A stretch of 64,000 nucleotides of DNA, taken from NCBI RefSeq assembly GCF_003208175.1, contig NZ_QKMR01000003.1, forward strand, positions 1-64,000, in the 5' to 3' direction. This DNA comes from Ruminiclostridium sufflavum DSM 19573. GTDB lineage: Bacteria; Bacillota; Clostridia; Acetivibrionales; DSM-1351. The notes under the pieces are model-generated. The model was not told the DNA's origin. It saw only the letters and a program-made list of their open reading frames with translations, and searched no databases. The translations under genes were made by a program, and so were the position numbers. Numbering within the stretch: position 1 is the stretch's first letter; each line of letters opens with the position of its first letter. Shown piece after piece: positions 44,122 to 54,530 of the stretch.

Positions 44122-45597
44122 TTATTTCAATTTCCATGCAAGATCATCAAGAAATAATTCATGCTCCAATGCTTCAATAGCAGTATCCCTTGAAATGTGA
44201 ACAAACTCAATATCCATCATACGGGCCCAGTCCCTCATCTGTTCTGCGGTTATATCATATGTCAGCACCGTATGATGCGCACCTCCCGCAATAATCCACG
44301 CCTCGGCACCCGTCAGCAAATCAGGCATGGCCTGCCACATAACACGGGCAACAGGCAGCTTGGGCATTTCATATATTGGCTTCACACACTCAATATCTTG
44401 GCAAATCAGGCGCAGTCTGCCGCCCATATCTATAAGGCTGACTACAATCCCCTTTCCGGCTTTTCCTTCAAAAACAAGGCGGGCAGGAGCGGCCTTTCCC
44501 CCAATACCAAGAGGATGTACTTCAATTCTGGGCCTTTCCGCTGCAACACTTGGGCAAACCTCCAGCATATGGGCTCCCAAGCTGTATTCCTTCCCCTTTG
44601 TCAAATCATAGGTATAATCCTCCATAAAAGTGGTCCCGCCTGTTTTCCCCTCAGCCATTGCTTTTATTACCGCAGTCATTGCAGCTGCCTTCCAGTCACC
44701 CTCACCGCCGTAGCCGTAGCCCTGTTCCATCAACCTCTGACTTGCAAGCCCCGGCAGCTGCTCCATTCCGTACAAGTCTTCAAATGTATTGGTGAAAGCC
44801 TTGCACCCTTCACTGTCCAAAAGCTTTTTAATGGCAATTTCCTCTTTTGCCTGATAGCGGACACTATGGAGATTGTCAGTACTTATATCATATTTTTTTA
44901 CATACACAGCCATCAGCTCTTCTGTTTCAGCTTCAGTAACATTATCAATATAATCCGCAAGAGTACCTACGGGCCATGTATTCACCTGCCATCCCAGCTT
45001 TGTCTGCACCTCTACCTTGTCACCCTCAGTAACGGCAACATTACGCATATTGTCGCCAAATCTCATAACCTTTAATGTCTTGCTGAACGCAGCACCTATG
45101 GCTGCCCGCATCCAAGCTCCCAGCCTTTCCTGTACACCGTCATCCTGCCAATAGCCTGCAATAACCTTGCGCTTCATACGCAAACGTGCACCAATAAAGC
45201 CATGCTCTCTATCACCATGGGCAGCCTGATTAAGATTCATGAAAGCCATATCGATAGTATCGTTTGGAATTTCCCTATTGTACTGAGTAGCAAAGTGGCA
45301 ATAAGGTTTTTGAAGCTCCTTCAAACCATTAATCCACATTTTGGATGGGCTGAACGTATGCATCCATACTATTATTCCAGCGCAGCTGTCCTGATAGTTG
45401 GCATCCTTTACTATATACGATATCTCTTCCGGTGTTTTTGCAGTAATTTTATATGTCATCCTACAGGGCAATATACCTGTTCCATTCATTTTTTCAACAA
45501 TTTCTGCCGCACGGGAAGCAACTGTATTGAGCACCTCAGGGCCGTACAGGAACTGACTGCCTACCACAAACCAAAATTCATAATCTTTCATTACCAT
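44122..45597 (-). CDS. araA: L-arabinose isomerase
   Basis: 491 aa, normal family length. [16 protein letters not shown] at the N-terminus, [16 protein letters not shown], catalytic Glu residues in [10 protein letters not shown] and FMEDYTYDL. Isomerises L-arabinose to L-ribulose. The ATG at 45591 would remove two residues; both starts are close to the GGGAGAG site. 19 bp separate it from the kinase gene. Confidence 0.97.
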   Translation of the reverse strand: MVMKDYEFWFVVGSQFLYGPEVLNTVASRAAEIVEKMNGTGILPCRMTYKITAKTPEEISYIVKDANYQDSCAGIIVWMHTFSPSKMWINGLKELQKPYCHFATQYNREIPNDTIDMAFMNLNQAAHGDREHGFIGARLRMKRKVIAGYWQDDGVQERLGAWMRAAIGAAFSKTLKVMRFGDNMRNVAVTEGDKVEVQTKLGWQVNTWPVGTLADYIDNVTEAETEELMAVYVKKYDISTDNLHSVRYQAKEEIAIKKLLDSEGCKAFTNTFEDLYGMEQLPGLASQRLMEQGYGYGGEGDWKAAAMTAVIKAMAEGKTGGTTFMEDYTYDLTKGKEYSLGAHMLEVCPSVAAERPRIEVHPLGIGGKAAPARLVFEGKAGKGIVVSLIDMGGRLRLICQDIECVKPIYEMPKLPVARVMWQAMPDLLTGAEAWIIAGGAHHTVLTYDITAEQMRDWARMMDIEFVHISRDTAIEALEHELFLDDLAWKLK

Positions 45598-45616
45598 ATC
45601 ATATGCACTCTCCCTT

Positions 45617-47224
45617 TTATTTTATTGAGGCCACTGCGGCCCGTTCAATGGTAAGCCCCTTGGTGTAGCGTTTTATAAAGCTTTCAAAGCCTTGTACCTC
45701 TATTGAATCAGGCTTGATAACTGAACCTGCTTTTCCGGCGAAAACCTTTTTTCCCAGATAACCTTCCAGAGTCTCTCCCTGCTCTTTATTTTTCATATAG
45801 GCAGCCAGAAGGGCAATACCCCAAGCACCGCCCTCACCTGCGTTTTCCATTACTGCGACGGGAACATTTATGGCATTTGCCATAAGCTTTTGTCCCGCAG
45901 ACTTCGTCTTGAAAAATCCCCCATGCCCCATAAGCTTCTCAAGGCAGACATGCTCCTTTTCAAAAAGGATATCCATTCCAAGCTTTAATGTGGCAATAGC
46001 CGAATAAAGCTGCACCCGCATAAAATTGGCAAGAGTAAACCTGCTATAGGGTGTGCGCATAAATAGCGGACGGCCTTCCTCCATATGTGTAATTTGCTCT
46101 CCCGAATAATAATTGTAAGCAAGCAAGCCTCCGCAATCAGCATCACCCTCAAGTGCCTTGCCATAGAGCCTGTCGTATATAATCGACTTATTCACCTCGT
46201 TTCCCAGCACAGAGGTAAGCTCCATGAACAGCCCTATCCATGCATCCAGATCCGAAGTACAATTGTTGCAATGCACCATAGCTACAGGCCTGCCGCTTGG
46301 TGTCATAACCATATCAATCTCAGGATAGACCTGTGAAAGCTCCCTCTCCAGCACTATCATAGCAAAAACGGAGGTACCCGCAGACACATTCCCCGTACGA
46401 ACAGCCATGCTGTTTGTAGCTGCCATACCAGTACCCGCATCCCCCTCCGGAGGGCAAAGCGGAACACCGGGCATCAACTGTCCCATAACGTCCAGAAGCC
46501 TTGCACCCTCCTCTGTCAGAGTTCCTGCAAAATCACCTGCCCTCAGTACCTCCGGTAATATATCCTTCAATTTCCACGGAATATTTTTATCGGCAATAAG
46601 TCCGTCAAACTGCTGAAGCATATTCTCACTGTAACCGCAGGAGCAACTGTCAACGGGAAAGATGCCCGAGGCATCTCCAATCCCTAAGACCTTCTTCCCC
46701 GTTAACCTCCAGTGAACATACCCTGACAGCGTTGTAAGAAAATATATTTTTCTTATATGCTCCTCTTTATTCAGAATCGCCTGATAAAGATGCGAAATAC
46801 TCCACCGCTGAGGAATATTAAACCTGAAGCTTCCCGTCAATTCTTGGGCTGCTTTATCCGTAATAGTATTTCGCCATGTCCTGAAAGGCACCAGTTGATT
46901 TCCTTCCCTGTCAAATACAAGATACCCGTGCATCATGGCAGAAAATCCAATTGCACCAAGCTGTAAAAGCGGTACATTATACTCCTCCCCTATTTGCCCG
47001 GCAAGCTTCTGATAGCTTTTCTGTATTCCTGTCCAGACATCCTCCATATGATATGTCCAGATATTATTTTCATAATGATTCTCCCATTCATAGCTTCCGG
47101 ATGCCACAGGCACATGCTTGTCATCAGTCAACACTGCCTTTATACGTGTAGAACCAAGTTCAATGCCAAGAATCATCTTCCCATCCTTGATCTTTTGTAT
47201 AATTTTAGCTTTATCCGACTCCAT
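45617..47224 (-). CDS. araB: FGGY-family sugar kinase, ribulokinase of the arabinose operon
   Basis: 535 aa. [17 protein letters not shown] is the N-terminal phosphate loop; [10 protein letters not shown] and [19 protein letters not shown] belong to the FGGY core. It phosphorylates L-ribulose, judged by operon context. Sequence style is closer to the Firmicute-specific FGGY group than to E. coli AraB. Start 47224 follows GAGGAG by 5 nt. First gene after the palindromic operator. Confidence 0.88.
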   Translation of the reverse strand: MESDKAKIIQKIKDGKMILGIELGSTRIKAVLTDDKHVPVASGSYEWENHYENNIWTYHMEDVWTGIQKSYQKLAGQIGEEYNVPLLQLGAIGFSAMMHGYLVFDREGNQLVPFRTWRNTITDKAAQELTGSFRFNIPQRWSISHLYQAILNKEEHIRKIYFLTTLSGYVHWRLTGKKVLGIGDASGIFPVDSCSCGYSENMLQQFDGLIADKNIPWKLKDILPEVLRAGDFAGTLTEEGARLLDVMGQLMPGVPLCPPEGDAGTGMAATNSMAVRTGNVSAGTSVFAMIVLERELSQVYPEIDMVMTPSGRPVAMVHCNNCTSDLDAWIGLFMELTSVLGNEVNKSIIYDRLYGKALEGDADCGGLLAYNYYSGEQITHMEEGRPLFMRTPYSRFTLANFMRVQLYSAIATLKLGMDILFEKEHVCLEKLMGHGGFFKTKSAGQKLMANAINVPVAVMENAGEGGAWGIALLAAYMKNKEQGETLEGYLGKKVFAGKAGSVIKPDSIEVQGFESFIKRYTKGLTIERAAVASIK

Positions 47225-47321
47225 ATCTGCTCCTCTCACCTACACTTGTAAGAAACCCTTTAAGGCTTTTTAGCTTATTTGCCTTCTTTAGCTATTGCAT
47301 ATCACTTGCATACCACTTACA

Positions 47322-47361
47322 TATTATACTACAAGTTGTACGTACAACTTGTAGTATAATA
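47322..47361. promoter_or_regulatory. AraR operator: 40-bp perfect palindrome before araB
   Basis: A perfect palindrome centred at 47341/47342, whose core AAGTTGTACGTACAACTT matches the AraR operator of B. subtilis and other Firmicutes. On the minus strand the outer arm holds TATAAT, a likely -10 of the araBAD promoter, so repressor and polymerase would compete. Confidence 0.85.
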
Positions 47362-47362
47362 A

Positions 47363-47385
47363 TACCGCATTAAATACATGCGGTA
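47363..47385 (-). terminator. Hairpin after araR
   Basis: TACCGCAT (47363-47370) and ATGCGGTA (47378-47385) with a 7-nt loop, followed on the minus strand by TTATTATA. Likely araR terminator; it touches the operator. Confidence 0.55.
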
Positions 47386-47451
47386 CAAGAATAAACATCT
47401 CCAAAAATCATTATAATATTTTAGTACATATGCAACAAATGCTAATTTAGG

Positions 47452-48489
47452 CTATTCATATTCCCATGGCAAAACAGCCGGGTTCTCTTCCTCATTTTTT
47501 AAAATATTAAGCATTTTGCTTGCGGCAAGATACCCGATTTTTTCCTTTGGATTTGACAATGAAATAAACGGCACTGCTGAAAGCTTTGCAATAGTGCTGT
47601 TATCAAAACTGACTACTTCCAGCTCCCGAGGAATTTCCGAGACTCCTTCCTGCAAATGCTTCAAAACCTGAAGCGCCACCTCATCATTATAGCATATAAC
47701 AGCTGTACAACCGGATAATACCGGTGCTACAGAGCTTGCAATAAGGCTTTCCCTATTCTCGGTAGCATACCACAATACCTTGTCATCCTCTACAGAAAGC
47801 CCTGCTCTGTGCAGTGCTTCAGCATAGCCTGCGTAACGGCGGTGTCCTTGAATATCATCACTCTTAAAAATTCCCGCAATATGCTTATGACCTTTTCTTA
47901 AGAGAATTTCACAGGCCATAGTACCGCCGCATCTGTCGTCTGCGACAACATATATGGGATTTTTAAGCTCAGAATAGAAGCCATTAATAAATACAACAGG
48001 AACTCCAAGTCTGTTAAATTGTTCATACAAGTCGATATTCGGATTAGGCAGAGCGGTCTTGGTGCCTTCAACAATCAAACCGTCTATAGGCTTCTGAAGT
48101 AATTCTGTCAGAATCTTGCGTTCATTGTCCACACGGTTTCGAGTGGCTGAAAGCATAGACGTATATCCATTTTCTGCAAGTACATGGTCAATCCCCTTTA
48201 AAATCGCCGGAAAAATATATTCACCGATGTATGTAGTAACAACAGCAATGTTATTGGTAGGTATCCTGTACAGCATGGCTCCTTTCACATATGTGCCGCT
48301 GCCTTGTATGCGGCTTGCAAGACCTTCACTTTCCAGAACGCTGATTGCCTGACGTACTGTCTGCCTGCTGTAGCCTGTTTGTGAAGCCAATTCATTTTCG
48401 CTGGGAAGCTTTTGTCCCTCAATGTAAATTCCTGTTTTTATTGCTTCACGAAGCTTATTTGCAAGCTCTGTATATTTGTGATTGCTCAT
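47452..48489 (-). CDS. araR: Arabinose-responsive repressor AraR
   Basis: 345 aa. GntR-type winged helix at residues 1-70 (LPSENELASQTGYSRQTVRQ) joined to a LacI/GalR-type ligand-binding domain (from about 80, IAVVTTYIGEYIFPAILKGI). This fusion is diagnostic of AraR. Start 48489 with AAAGGTGAT upstream. It lies upstream of araB on the same strand, separated by terminator and operator. Confidence 0.93.
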   Translation of the reverse strand: MSNHKYTELANKLREAIKTGIYIEGQKLPSENELASQTGYSRQTVRQAISVLESEGLASRIQGSGTYVKGAMLYRIPTNNIAVVTTYIGEYIFPAILKGIDHVLAENGYTSMLSATRNRVDNERKILTELLQKPIDGLIVEGTKTALPNPNIDLYEQFNRLGVPVVFINGFYSELKNPIYVVADDRCGGTMACEILLRKGHKHIAGIFKSDDIQGHRRYAGYAEALHRAGLSVEDDKVLWYATENRESLIASSVAPVLSGCTAVICYNDEVALQVLKHLQEGVSEIPRELEVVSFDNSTIAKLSAVPFISLSNPKEKIGYLAASKMLNILKNEEENPAVLPWEYE

Positions 48490-48705
48490 GTATATCACCT
48501 TTCAGATATTGTCTGCCGAATGCACAATAATATGCATTATCGCTTATAAAAATTGCTTTCCCGGCTATTGTATCATACAAAGATGTATTTGAAAATTCCT
48601 CAAACAAATCCGTAAAGGCTGCCTGACATAAATAAACCTGTTATATATGCTTGCATGTTTTTTATACTTAAAGGGCTTTCAGCCACCTTGTATCAGACAA
48701 TAAAA
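48490..48705. other. araR promoter region
   Basis: 216 bp with no gene. AATGCA/TGCATT arms occur around 48522-48540; no second AraR palindrome is visible, so autoregulation is not supported here. Confidence 0.3.
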
Positions 48706-48728
48706 AATCAGCCAATTACCGGCTGATT
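48706..48728 (-). terminator. Terminator of the ECF/ABC operon
   Basis: AATCAGCC and GGCTGATT arms with a 7-nt loop; on the minus strand followed by TTTTTTATT. Lies 73 bp after the last ABC gene. Confidence 0.85.
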
Positions 48729-48800
48729 CTTCTTCCTCTAACTGTCACACCCTTAGGTGCGCCAAAATCCGAAGGTCTGCTCAAGGATATTCCTGCTTTT

Positions 48801-50549
48801 TTACCTTGCCGCCTTTCGTCCCAGCTTCCACCCTATGGACTGTTCACGCATTCCTATAAAGTCGGCATAGCGCCCGCCCTCTGCCATAAGTGTCTCGTGG
48901 GAGCCCTGCTGGACGATGTGTCCATTTTCTATTACAATTATCCTGTCTGCATTTCGAACGGTTTTCAGCCGATGGGCAATCATAATAACTGTTTTTGATT
49001 TGGTCAGCTCTCCTATGGCATGCTGTAGCATCCATTCGTTTTCCGGGTCTACATTGGCAGTTGCCTCGTCTAAAATGATAATGGGGCTATCCTTAATAAT
49101 GGCACGGGCAATGGATATACGCTGTTTCTCTCCGCCTGAAATGCTGGCTCCTCCTTCTCCAAGGACGGTGTCATAGCCATCGGGCAAGGCCATGATAAAT
49201 TTGTCACAGCAAGCTCGCTTGGCAGCCTCCCGCACTTCTTCCATGCTTGCGTTTGGTTTGCCAAAACGTATATTATTAGCGATGGTATCGTTGAAAAGAT
49301 AAACATTCTGAAACACCATGCTGTAGTTCTTCAAAAGGCTGTCCAGCTTATATTCTCTCACATCGCGGTTACCAAGCCTGATGCTGCCCTCGTCCACATC
49401 CCAAAACCGGATAATCAGGTTGCAAAGGGTGGTCTTTCCGCCGCCTGAACCACCGACGATAGCCAGTGTAGAGCCTGCCGGAATATCCACGCTCACACCA
49501 TCAATGATTTTCCGCTTTTCGTAAGAGAAGCTGACATTCTCAACTGAAATGCCTGTGTTCTCCGGCACAATATCCGCGCCCTCTTCATCCATGACAGGCA
49601 TATTCATTGCCGCATTGATATTATCAATAGACAGAGCGGCCGTACGCATGAGTGCGGACATATTCCCACCGGTTGCCAGTTCATTGTATACCATAAAAGA
49701 AGCGATGCATACCATCAGCGCGTTTTTCAGCTCCATTGAGCCGTTGATGCAGAAAATCACCGCACATACGACAATTGCAAGTCCTGCCGCCTTGGTTACT
49801 ATGCCCTGCAGGGACATTAAAGGAATAAATGCCCGCTCCATTCCATAGGATACCGTTTTTTCTTCCTCTATGGCATCGGACACCTTCTTGTTCGCACTGC
49901 CGGTCAGATTGTAGGACTTTATAACGGCAATACCCTGTACATACTCTAGTATAGCCTCCACGGCGCTTTCCACCGACCTCACCTTTCGTCCGGACATGGC
50001 TTCTCCTGCCTTATGCAAACCATTGTTCACCAGCAAAAAAAGTGCAAACCCCATCAAGGTCACAAGTCCGATGCGCCAGTCAAAGAAAAACAGCATAATT
50101 GTAATTGCCGCGGTAGTCAACACTCCCTGTACAGCCAGGAGCATACAGCGGGTCAAGGTTTCCTGCAGGCTTTCGGCAGTGTTGGTGGCTATGCTGGTAA
50201 TCTGCCCCAGATTACGCTGATTGAAATAACCCATGGGTGCATAACGCAGCTTTTCCGCTATGCGGATGCGCGCTCCTGCCGCAGTGGTATAGCCTGCCTT
50301 GGTCTGCAGCTGCGTTGAAAAATAATTGCAGAAATACCCGCCCACCATACCGGTAAGCACGATACCAATTGAAATCCAAGCTGTACGTGTGCTTACGCTT
50401 CCGTCCAGAATAGCCCCCAGTACATAGGCTGCCGCTAAAAGGCTGAAGGCGTTGAACATGCTCTGAAAAAAGCCCAGCACCAGCGCACCTGCCATCTTCT
50501 TGCGCTGTTCTCCCGCAAAGTCGAGAAACTTCTTTATATATTTAAACAT
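48801..50549 (-). CDS. ABC transporter half (IrtB/YbtQ-like), second of a pair
   Basis: 582 aa: six membrane helices (about 20-310) and ATPase domain with GGSGGGKTTL, ISGGEKQRISIAR and IIILDEATANVDPENE. Start 50549 overlaps the stop of the first ABC gene by one base (TGATG), so the two subunits are made together and probably heterodimerise. The family exports in form, but IrtAB and YbtPQ import siderophores. Direction here is not known from sequence. Confidence 0.87.
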   Translation of the reverse strand: MFKYIKKFLDFAGEQRKKMAGALVLGFFQSMFNAFSLLAAAYVLGAILDGSVSTRTAWISIGIVLTGMVGGYFCNYFSTQLQTKAGYTTAAGARIRIAEKLRYAPMGYFNQRNLGQITSIATNTAESLQETLTRCMLLAVQGVLTTAAITIMLFFFDWRIGLVTLMGFALFLLVNNGLHKAGEAMSGRKVRSVESAVEAILEYVQGIAVIKSYNLTGSANKKVSDAIEEEKTVSYGMERAFIPLMSLQGIVTKAAGLAIVVCAVIFCINGSMELKNALMVCIASFMVYNELATGGNMSALMRTAALSIDNINAAMNMPVMDEEGADIVPENTGISVENVSFSYEKRKIIDGVSVDIPAGSTLAIVGGSGGGKTTLCNLIIRFWDVDEGSIRLGNRDVREYKLDSLLKNYSMVFQNVYLFNDTIANNIRFGKPNASMEEVREAAKRACCDKFIMALPDGYDTVLGEGGASISGGEKQRISIARAIIKDSPIIILDEATANVDPENEWMLQHAIGELTKSKTVIMIAHRLKTVRNADRIIVIENGHIVQQGSHETLMAEGGRYADFIGMREQSIGWKLGRKAAR

Positions 50550-52333
50550 CACTGCACCTCCACTGCGTCTTTTGAGCCTATGTGCGTTTCCCAAAGCCGG
50601 TGATACAGCTCACAGCCCTTGAGCAACGCTTCATGTGTGCCTGACGCTTCAATTTTCCCCTGATTGACAACTGCAATCTGATCAGAATCAGTGATAGTGG
50701 ACAGGCGATGTGCAACAACAATCAGAGTCTTACCCTCCACCAGCTTGGCTACCGCGCTTTGGATAACGGCTTCGTTCTCCGGATCAGTGTAGGCCGTCGC
50801 CTCATCCAGAATTACAATAGGCGCATTCTTGAGCATCGCCCGCGCAATAGACATACGCTGGCGTTCACCGCCTGAAAGATGTCCGCCTGCACTGCCCGCT
50901 ATGGTATCATAGCCATTTTCCAGCTGCATGATAAAATCATGGCAGCCGGCGGCTTTGGCAATCTCCTCCACCTCGGCATCCGATGCACCGGGATGCCCTT
51001 TTCGGATGTTTTCACGTACCGTTTCATCAAACAGAAAATTATCTTGGGATACATAGGCAATCATATCATTGAGCTGCCTCAGAGGGATATCTCTAACATC
51101 CACACCGCCGATGGTAATATTACCGCCGGTCACCTCCCACATAGAAGCAATCAGCCGGGCAATCGTGGACTTCCCGCTGCCGGAGGGCCCGACCAGTGCG
51201 TTCACAGTTCCTTCCCGGAAAACAAAATCAACGCCGTGGAGCACCTCTGTATCCTTGTAAGCAAAACATACGGCATTACCTGCAATATCAAAGCGGTCAA
51301 TCTTTGCTGGCTTCTCCGGACGGTGCAGTTCTTCGTCCTCAAGAATCTCATTAATTTCTCCCACAATCGTTCCGATTTTCCCCAAATCATCGGTATAGCT
51401 CATAGCGCCAATGAGAGGGGTCATCATACCAAGGCATAATACAACAATCATAACAATTTCATTGACCGGCAGCGTCCCCTGTAAATAAAACAAAACGGAG
51501 GCAGGAAGGACACTCACCAGCACCGAAGGAATAATCACCATTCCCGCAGAGAAAAAAATCTGGGTATCTCTCATCCAGTCAATGGCAGAGTGCGCGGATT
51601 CTCTGACTGCATCGGTAAATTTCTTATAGGTTTTTGCCGTCTGGCTAAAGGTCTTGATGACCTCAATGCCGTTAATATATTCCACGGCAACAGAATTCAG
51701 CTTTTTGCCTGACCGGACATACAGGCTGAATCTTTCTTTGTAACCAACCATCATTCCCATCATGGCCAGCAGGCCAAGCGGCAGCGTAATGAGAGACCAT
51801 AGTCCCACCCTCCAATCCAGAATGAGAACATATATGAGAATAACGACAGGTGCCAGCAGCTTGCTTGTCATTTCCGGAACAAGGTGTGCGAGGGTCGGCT
51901 CAATGCTGTCCACCCGCTCAACAATCAGGTTTTTGGTTTCACCGCTGGGGCGATCAAGAACCTTTCCCATGGACATCCTCGCCAATTTTCCGCACATACG
52001 CCTGCGAATATCCGCAATGACGGCGAAGGTTGCTCCATGTGATATGGTGGTTGACACAGCATGAAACAGATAATTGCAAATCCAAAAAATCGCTGCTATT
52101 CCAATCCAGACAGCATATGTGGTAAAACCACGCTCCTCATTAATCAGCAGTGTAACAATTCTGCTGACACAATAGTAAGGAATTATCGAGCTCAGCACAC
52201 CAAGTATCGCCGTAAAAACAGATGCGATATACTTGCTTTTGTATGGAGCCGCCCATTCAAAAAGATATGAAAACGGCCCACGTTCCTTGTTATTAATATT
52301 ATTATTCAACTGATATTCGCTTCCTTTCTCCAT
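50549..52333 (-). CDS. ABC transporter half (IrtA/YbtP-like), first of a pair
   Basis: About 594 aa: six membrane helices (about 28-320), ATPase domain with GPSGSGKSTIARL, LSGGERQRMSIAR and IVILDEATAYTDPENE. The DEATAYTDPENE form is typical of the YbtP/IrtA branch. The start is uncertain: an ATG at 52333 overlaps the EcfA gene, while a TTG at 52309 has AAAGGAAG about 10 nt upstream and is more likely by ribosome-site logic. Confidence 0.87.
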   Translation of the reverse strand: MEKGSEYQLNNNINNKERGPFSYLFEWAAPYKSKYIASVFTAILGVLSSIIPYYCVSRIVTLLINEERGFTTYAVWIGIAAIFWICNYLFHAVSTTISHGATFAVIADIRRRMCGKLARMSMGKVLDRPSGETKNLIVERVDSIEPTLAHLVPEMTSKLLAPVVILIYVLILDWRVGLWSLITLPLGLLAMMGMMVGYKERFSLYVRSGKKLNSVAVEYINGIEVIKTFSQTAKTYKKFTDAVRESAHSAIDWMRDTQIFFSAGMVIIPSVLVSVLPASVLFYLQGTLPVNEIVMIVVLCLGMMTPLIGAMSYTDDLGKIGTIVGEINEILEDEELHRPEKPAKIDRFDIAGNAVCFAYKDTEVLHGVDFVFREGTVNALVGPSGSGKSTIARLIASMWEVTGGNITIGGVDVRDIPLRQLNDMIAYVSQDNFLFDETVRENIRKGHPGASDAEVEEIAKAAGCHDFIMQLENGYDTIAGSAGGHLSGGERQRMSIARAMLKNAPIVILDEATAYTDPENEAVIQSAVAKLVEGKTLIVVAHRLSTITDSDQIAVVNQGKIEASGTHEALLKGCELYHRLWETHIGSKDAVEVQ

Positions 52334-53783
52334 TCTCAAAAAAATACCGCAGCTTCAGAAGCCCCGCTTCATTCAACTGGTACTGCTCCTTGACCCCGCC
52401 CCATTCCATATGAAGCACATAATCACAACAGCGGACAATCAGTTCCGGGTCGTGGGTTATAATTAACACAGTTTTCTCCCTGCCGAGAGAAAACAAAAGC
52501 TTGGCGGTTCGCTCCATATGATAAAAATCCAGTCCGCTCGTCGGCTCGTCAAACACCAGAAATTCCTTTCCTGCCAGCAGAGCGGAGGCAATGGCAACCC
52601 GCTGCTTCTGCCCGCCGGACAAAGACATCGGATGCCGCTCTTTCAAAGCTGTCAGCTCCAGCGAATCCATCACCCGAACAAGCTCCTTCTCGTCCGCCCC
52701 ATCCATCCCAAGGCGAAGCTCCTCCTCCACACTTTCACAAAAGAGCTGGTGATTCACATCCTGCATCACAAGATAGCTTTTTTTCAGCATTTGGCGGCGG
52801 GAATAAACTGCACTGCCGCAACGGCAGTGACCGCCAAACCGCTTTTGCAGCCCGCAAAGACATTTTGACAAGGTGGATTTTCCCGCTCCGTTATTGCCTA
52901 TAATCGCAATAACTCCTTTCTTTGGCAGAACTGCCTCCTGAATATCAAGAACAGGGGGCATACTTCCGCGATAAGAGTACCGGTAATTTTGCAAGGTTAA
53001 ATATTCCCCCGCCTGAGATGAGACTTTCCTATAGCAAAGCTCTTTCAGAGATCGTGTGCGCAGGCTGAGCTTTCTCAGGCCTTCCGGTGTGATGCGGCAA
53101 AACTCCCGCATCGGCATATCGCACTCAATTTCTCCATTACGCAGATAAATCACGCGGTCGCACAGCTCTGTCAGCCAATACAGCCGATGCTCGGCAATAA
53201 TGATCGTTTTACCCTCCTTTTTCCACAGACGTATGGTTTCCTTCAAGTCATGAATAGCATTTATGTCCAAGTTAGACGTTGGCTCATCCAGCACGAAAAC
53301 CTCAGGCCGCATGGCAGATACAGAGGCACAGGCTATTTTTTGTTTTTCTCCTCCTGATAGCTGAAAAATACTGCGCCCTAACAGGTTTATAGCCCCCATT
53401 TCACGGGAGGAAAGCTTAACCCGCTCTTCAATTTCATCGGGAGGCAGCCCCAGATTTTCACACCCGAAAGCAATTTCTCCGGTGGTATCCACACAGAAGA
53501 ACTGACTGCGCGGATTTTGAAAAACACTGCCGACAATGCGGGCAGTGTCGTACAACTCAATGTCCCGCACATCCAGTCCGCCAACCACTACTTCACCGGA
53601 CAATTCCCCTTCATAGTAGTGAGGAATCAGACCGTTGATCAGGCGGGTAAGCGTGGTTTTGCCGCAGCCTGACTGCCCGCACAGCAACACACATTCCCCC
53701 TTCCTTACACGAAGGGAAATATTCTGCAGGGAGCCGGAATCGGCATTTGCATACTTAAAACTGACATTTTTAAATTCAATCAT
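52302..53783 (-). CDS. Duplicated energy-coupling factor ATPase (EcfA1-EcfA2 fusion)
   Basis: 493 aa with two ABC domains. Domain 1 (1-240): GQSGCGKTTLTRLI, LSGGEKQKIACA, VFVLDEPTSNLD. Domain 2 (260-490): GNNGAGKSTLSKCL, LSGGQKQRVAIA, FLVFDEPTSGLD. It energises uptake through EcfT and an S component. Single-chain fusion of both ATPases, together with dedicated EcfT and S genes, marks a group I (dedicated) ECF transporter. Confidence 0.93.
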   Translation of the reverse strand: MIEFKNVSFKYANADSGSLQNISLRVRKGECVLLCGQSGCGKTTLTRLINGLIPHYYEGELSGEVVVGGLDVRDIELYDTARIVGSVFQNPRSQFFCVDTTGEIAFGCENLGLPPDEIEERVKLSSREMGAINLLGRSIFQLSGGEKQKIACASVSAMRPEVFVLDEPTSNLDINAIHDLKETIRLWKKEGKTIIIAEHRLYWLTELCDRVIYLRNGEIECDMPMREFCRITPEGLRKLSLRTRSLKELCYRKVSSQAGEYLTLQNYRYSYRGSMPPVLDIQEAVLPKKGVIAIIGNNGAGKSTLSKCLCGLQKRFGGHCRCGSAVYSRRQMLKKSYLVMQDVNHQLFCESVEEELRLGMDGADEKELVRVMDSLELTALKERHPMSLSGGQKQRVAIASALLAGKEFLVFDEPTSGLDFYHMERTAKLLFSLGREKTVLIITHDPELIVRCCDYVLHMEWGGVKEQYQLNEAGLLKLRYFFENGERKRISVE

Positions 53784-53792
53784 AGCAACTCC

Positions 53793-54530
53793 TCACAATA
53801 CGCCAAGATATACCAAAGCAACTGCTGCAAAAGCAGTAAAACACAGAGCAATGAAAATAACATCTTGCATTTTAAAACCAATGCAGCAAATATTGGTGCG
53901 TTTGACATTGCCTCCAAGTCCGCGGGTCAGTGCGGCTGCCGATAGTTCCTCTCCTATCCTTGCCGAACAGGTCAACAGAGGTACAAGCCGATATTCAAGC
54001 ATCTTCCCGATTCTTCCCCCGCCGAAGCTGATACCTCTCATCCGCATGGCGGCGTTAATAGCACTGAATTCTTCTCCCACTGTAGGGAAAAAGCGAAACA
54101 TGACCGAAAAAGGAATTATAATTTTTTCGCTGATATGCATTCTCTGCATGGCGGCAGTGAATTCACTAACAGTCGTAGTGGAAACAACATAAACACCCAT
54201 TGCCACACCCGGCATAACACGGCTAAAAATACCTACACTGCCCAGAACAAGAAAATAGAGAGGCCCCGACAATTGCGGCAACAGCAGCAGAGCTGCCAGC
54301 CATGCAGCCAAATATGCCGCAAGGTAAATAACTGCCGCCTTTATCCTTCCTGCTGTCAGCAATAAAATCAGTGTTATCAGACATAAGGCAGGGATAACAG
54401 AAGAAAACTTTTCTCCTCCCAATCCGCCCAAAACAAATGTAGAAACAGTAATAAGCAGCAGCAGCTTGGTGCGCGGATCAAGAATCATCCCACGCTGCTG
54501 CCCCGTTGTTTGCAGAATACCCAAACTCAT
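53793..54530 (-). CDS. EcfT transmembrane coupling protein
   Basis: 245 aa with about five membrane segments and the EcfT coupling helices containing RG-type motifs (NAAMRMRGISFG and AAALTRGLGG). Start at 54530 overlaps the S-component stop (TAATG), so I reject the longer upstream frame. Connects the double ATPase to the S component. Confidence 0.9.
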   Translation of the reverse strand: MSLGILQTTGQQRGMILDPRTKLLLLITVSTFVLGGLGGEKFSSVIPALCLITLILLLTAGRIKAAVIYLAAYLAAWLAALLLLPQLSGPLYFLVLGSVGIFSRVMPGVAMGVYVVSTTTVSEFTAAMQRMHISEKIIIPFSVMFRFFPTVGEEFSAINAAMRMRGISFGGGRIGKMLEYRLVPLLTCSARIGEELSAAALTRGLGGNVKRTNICCIGFKMQDVIFIALCFTAFAAVALVYLGVL

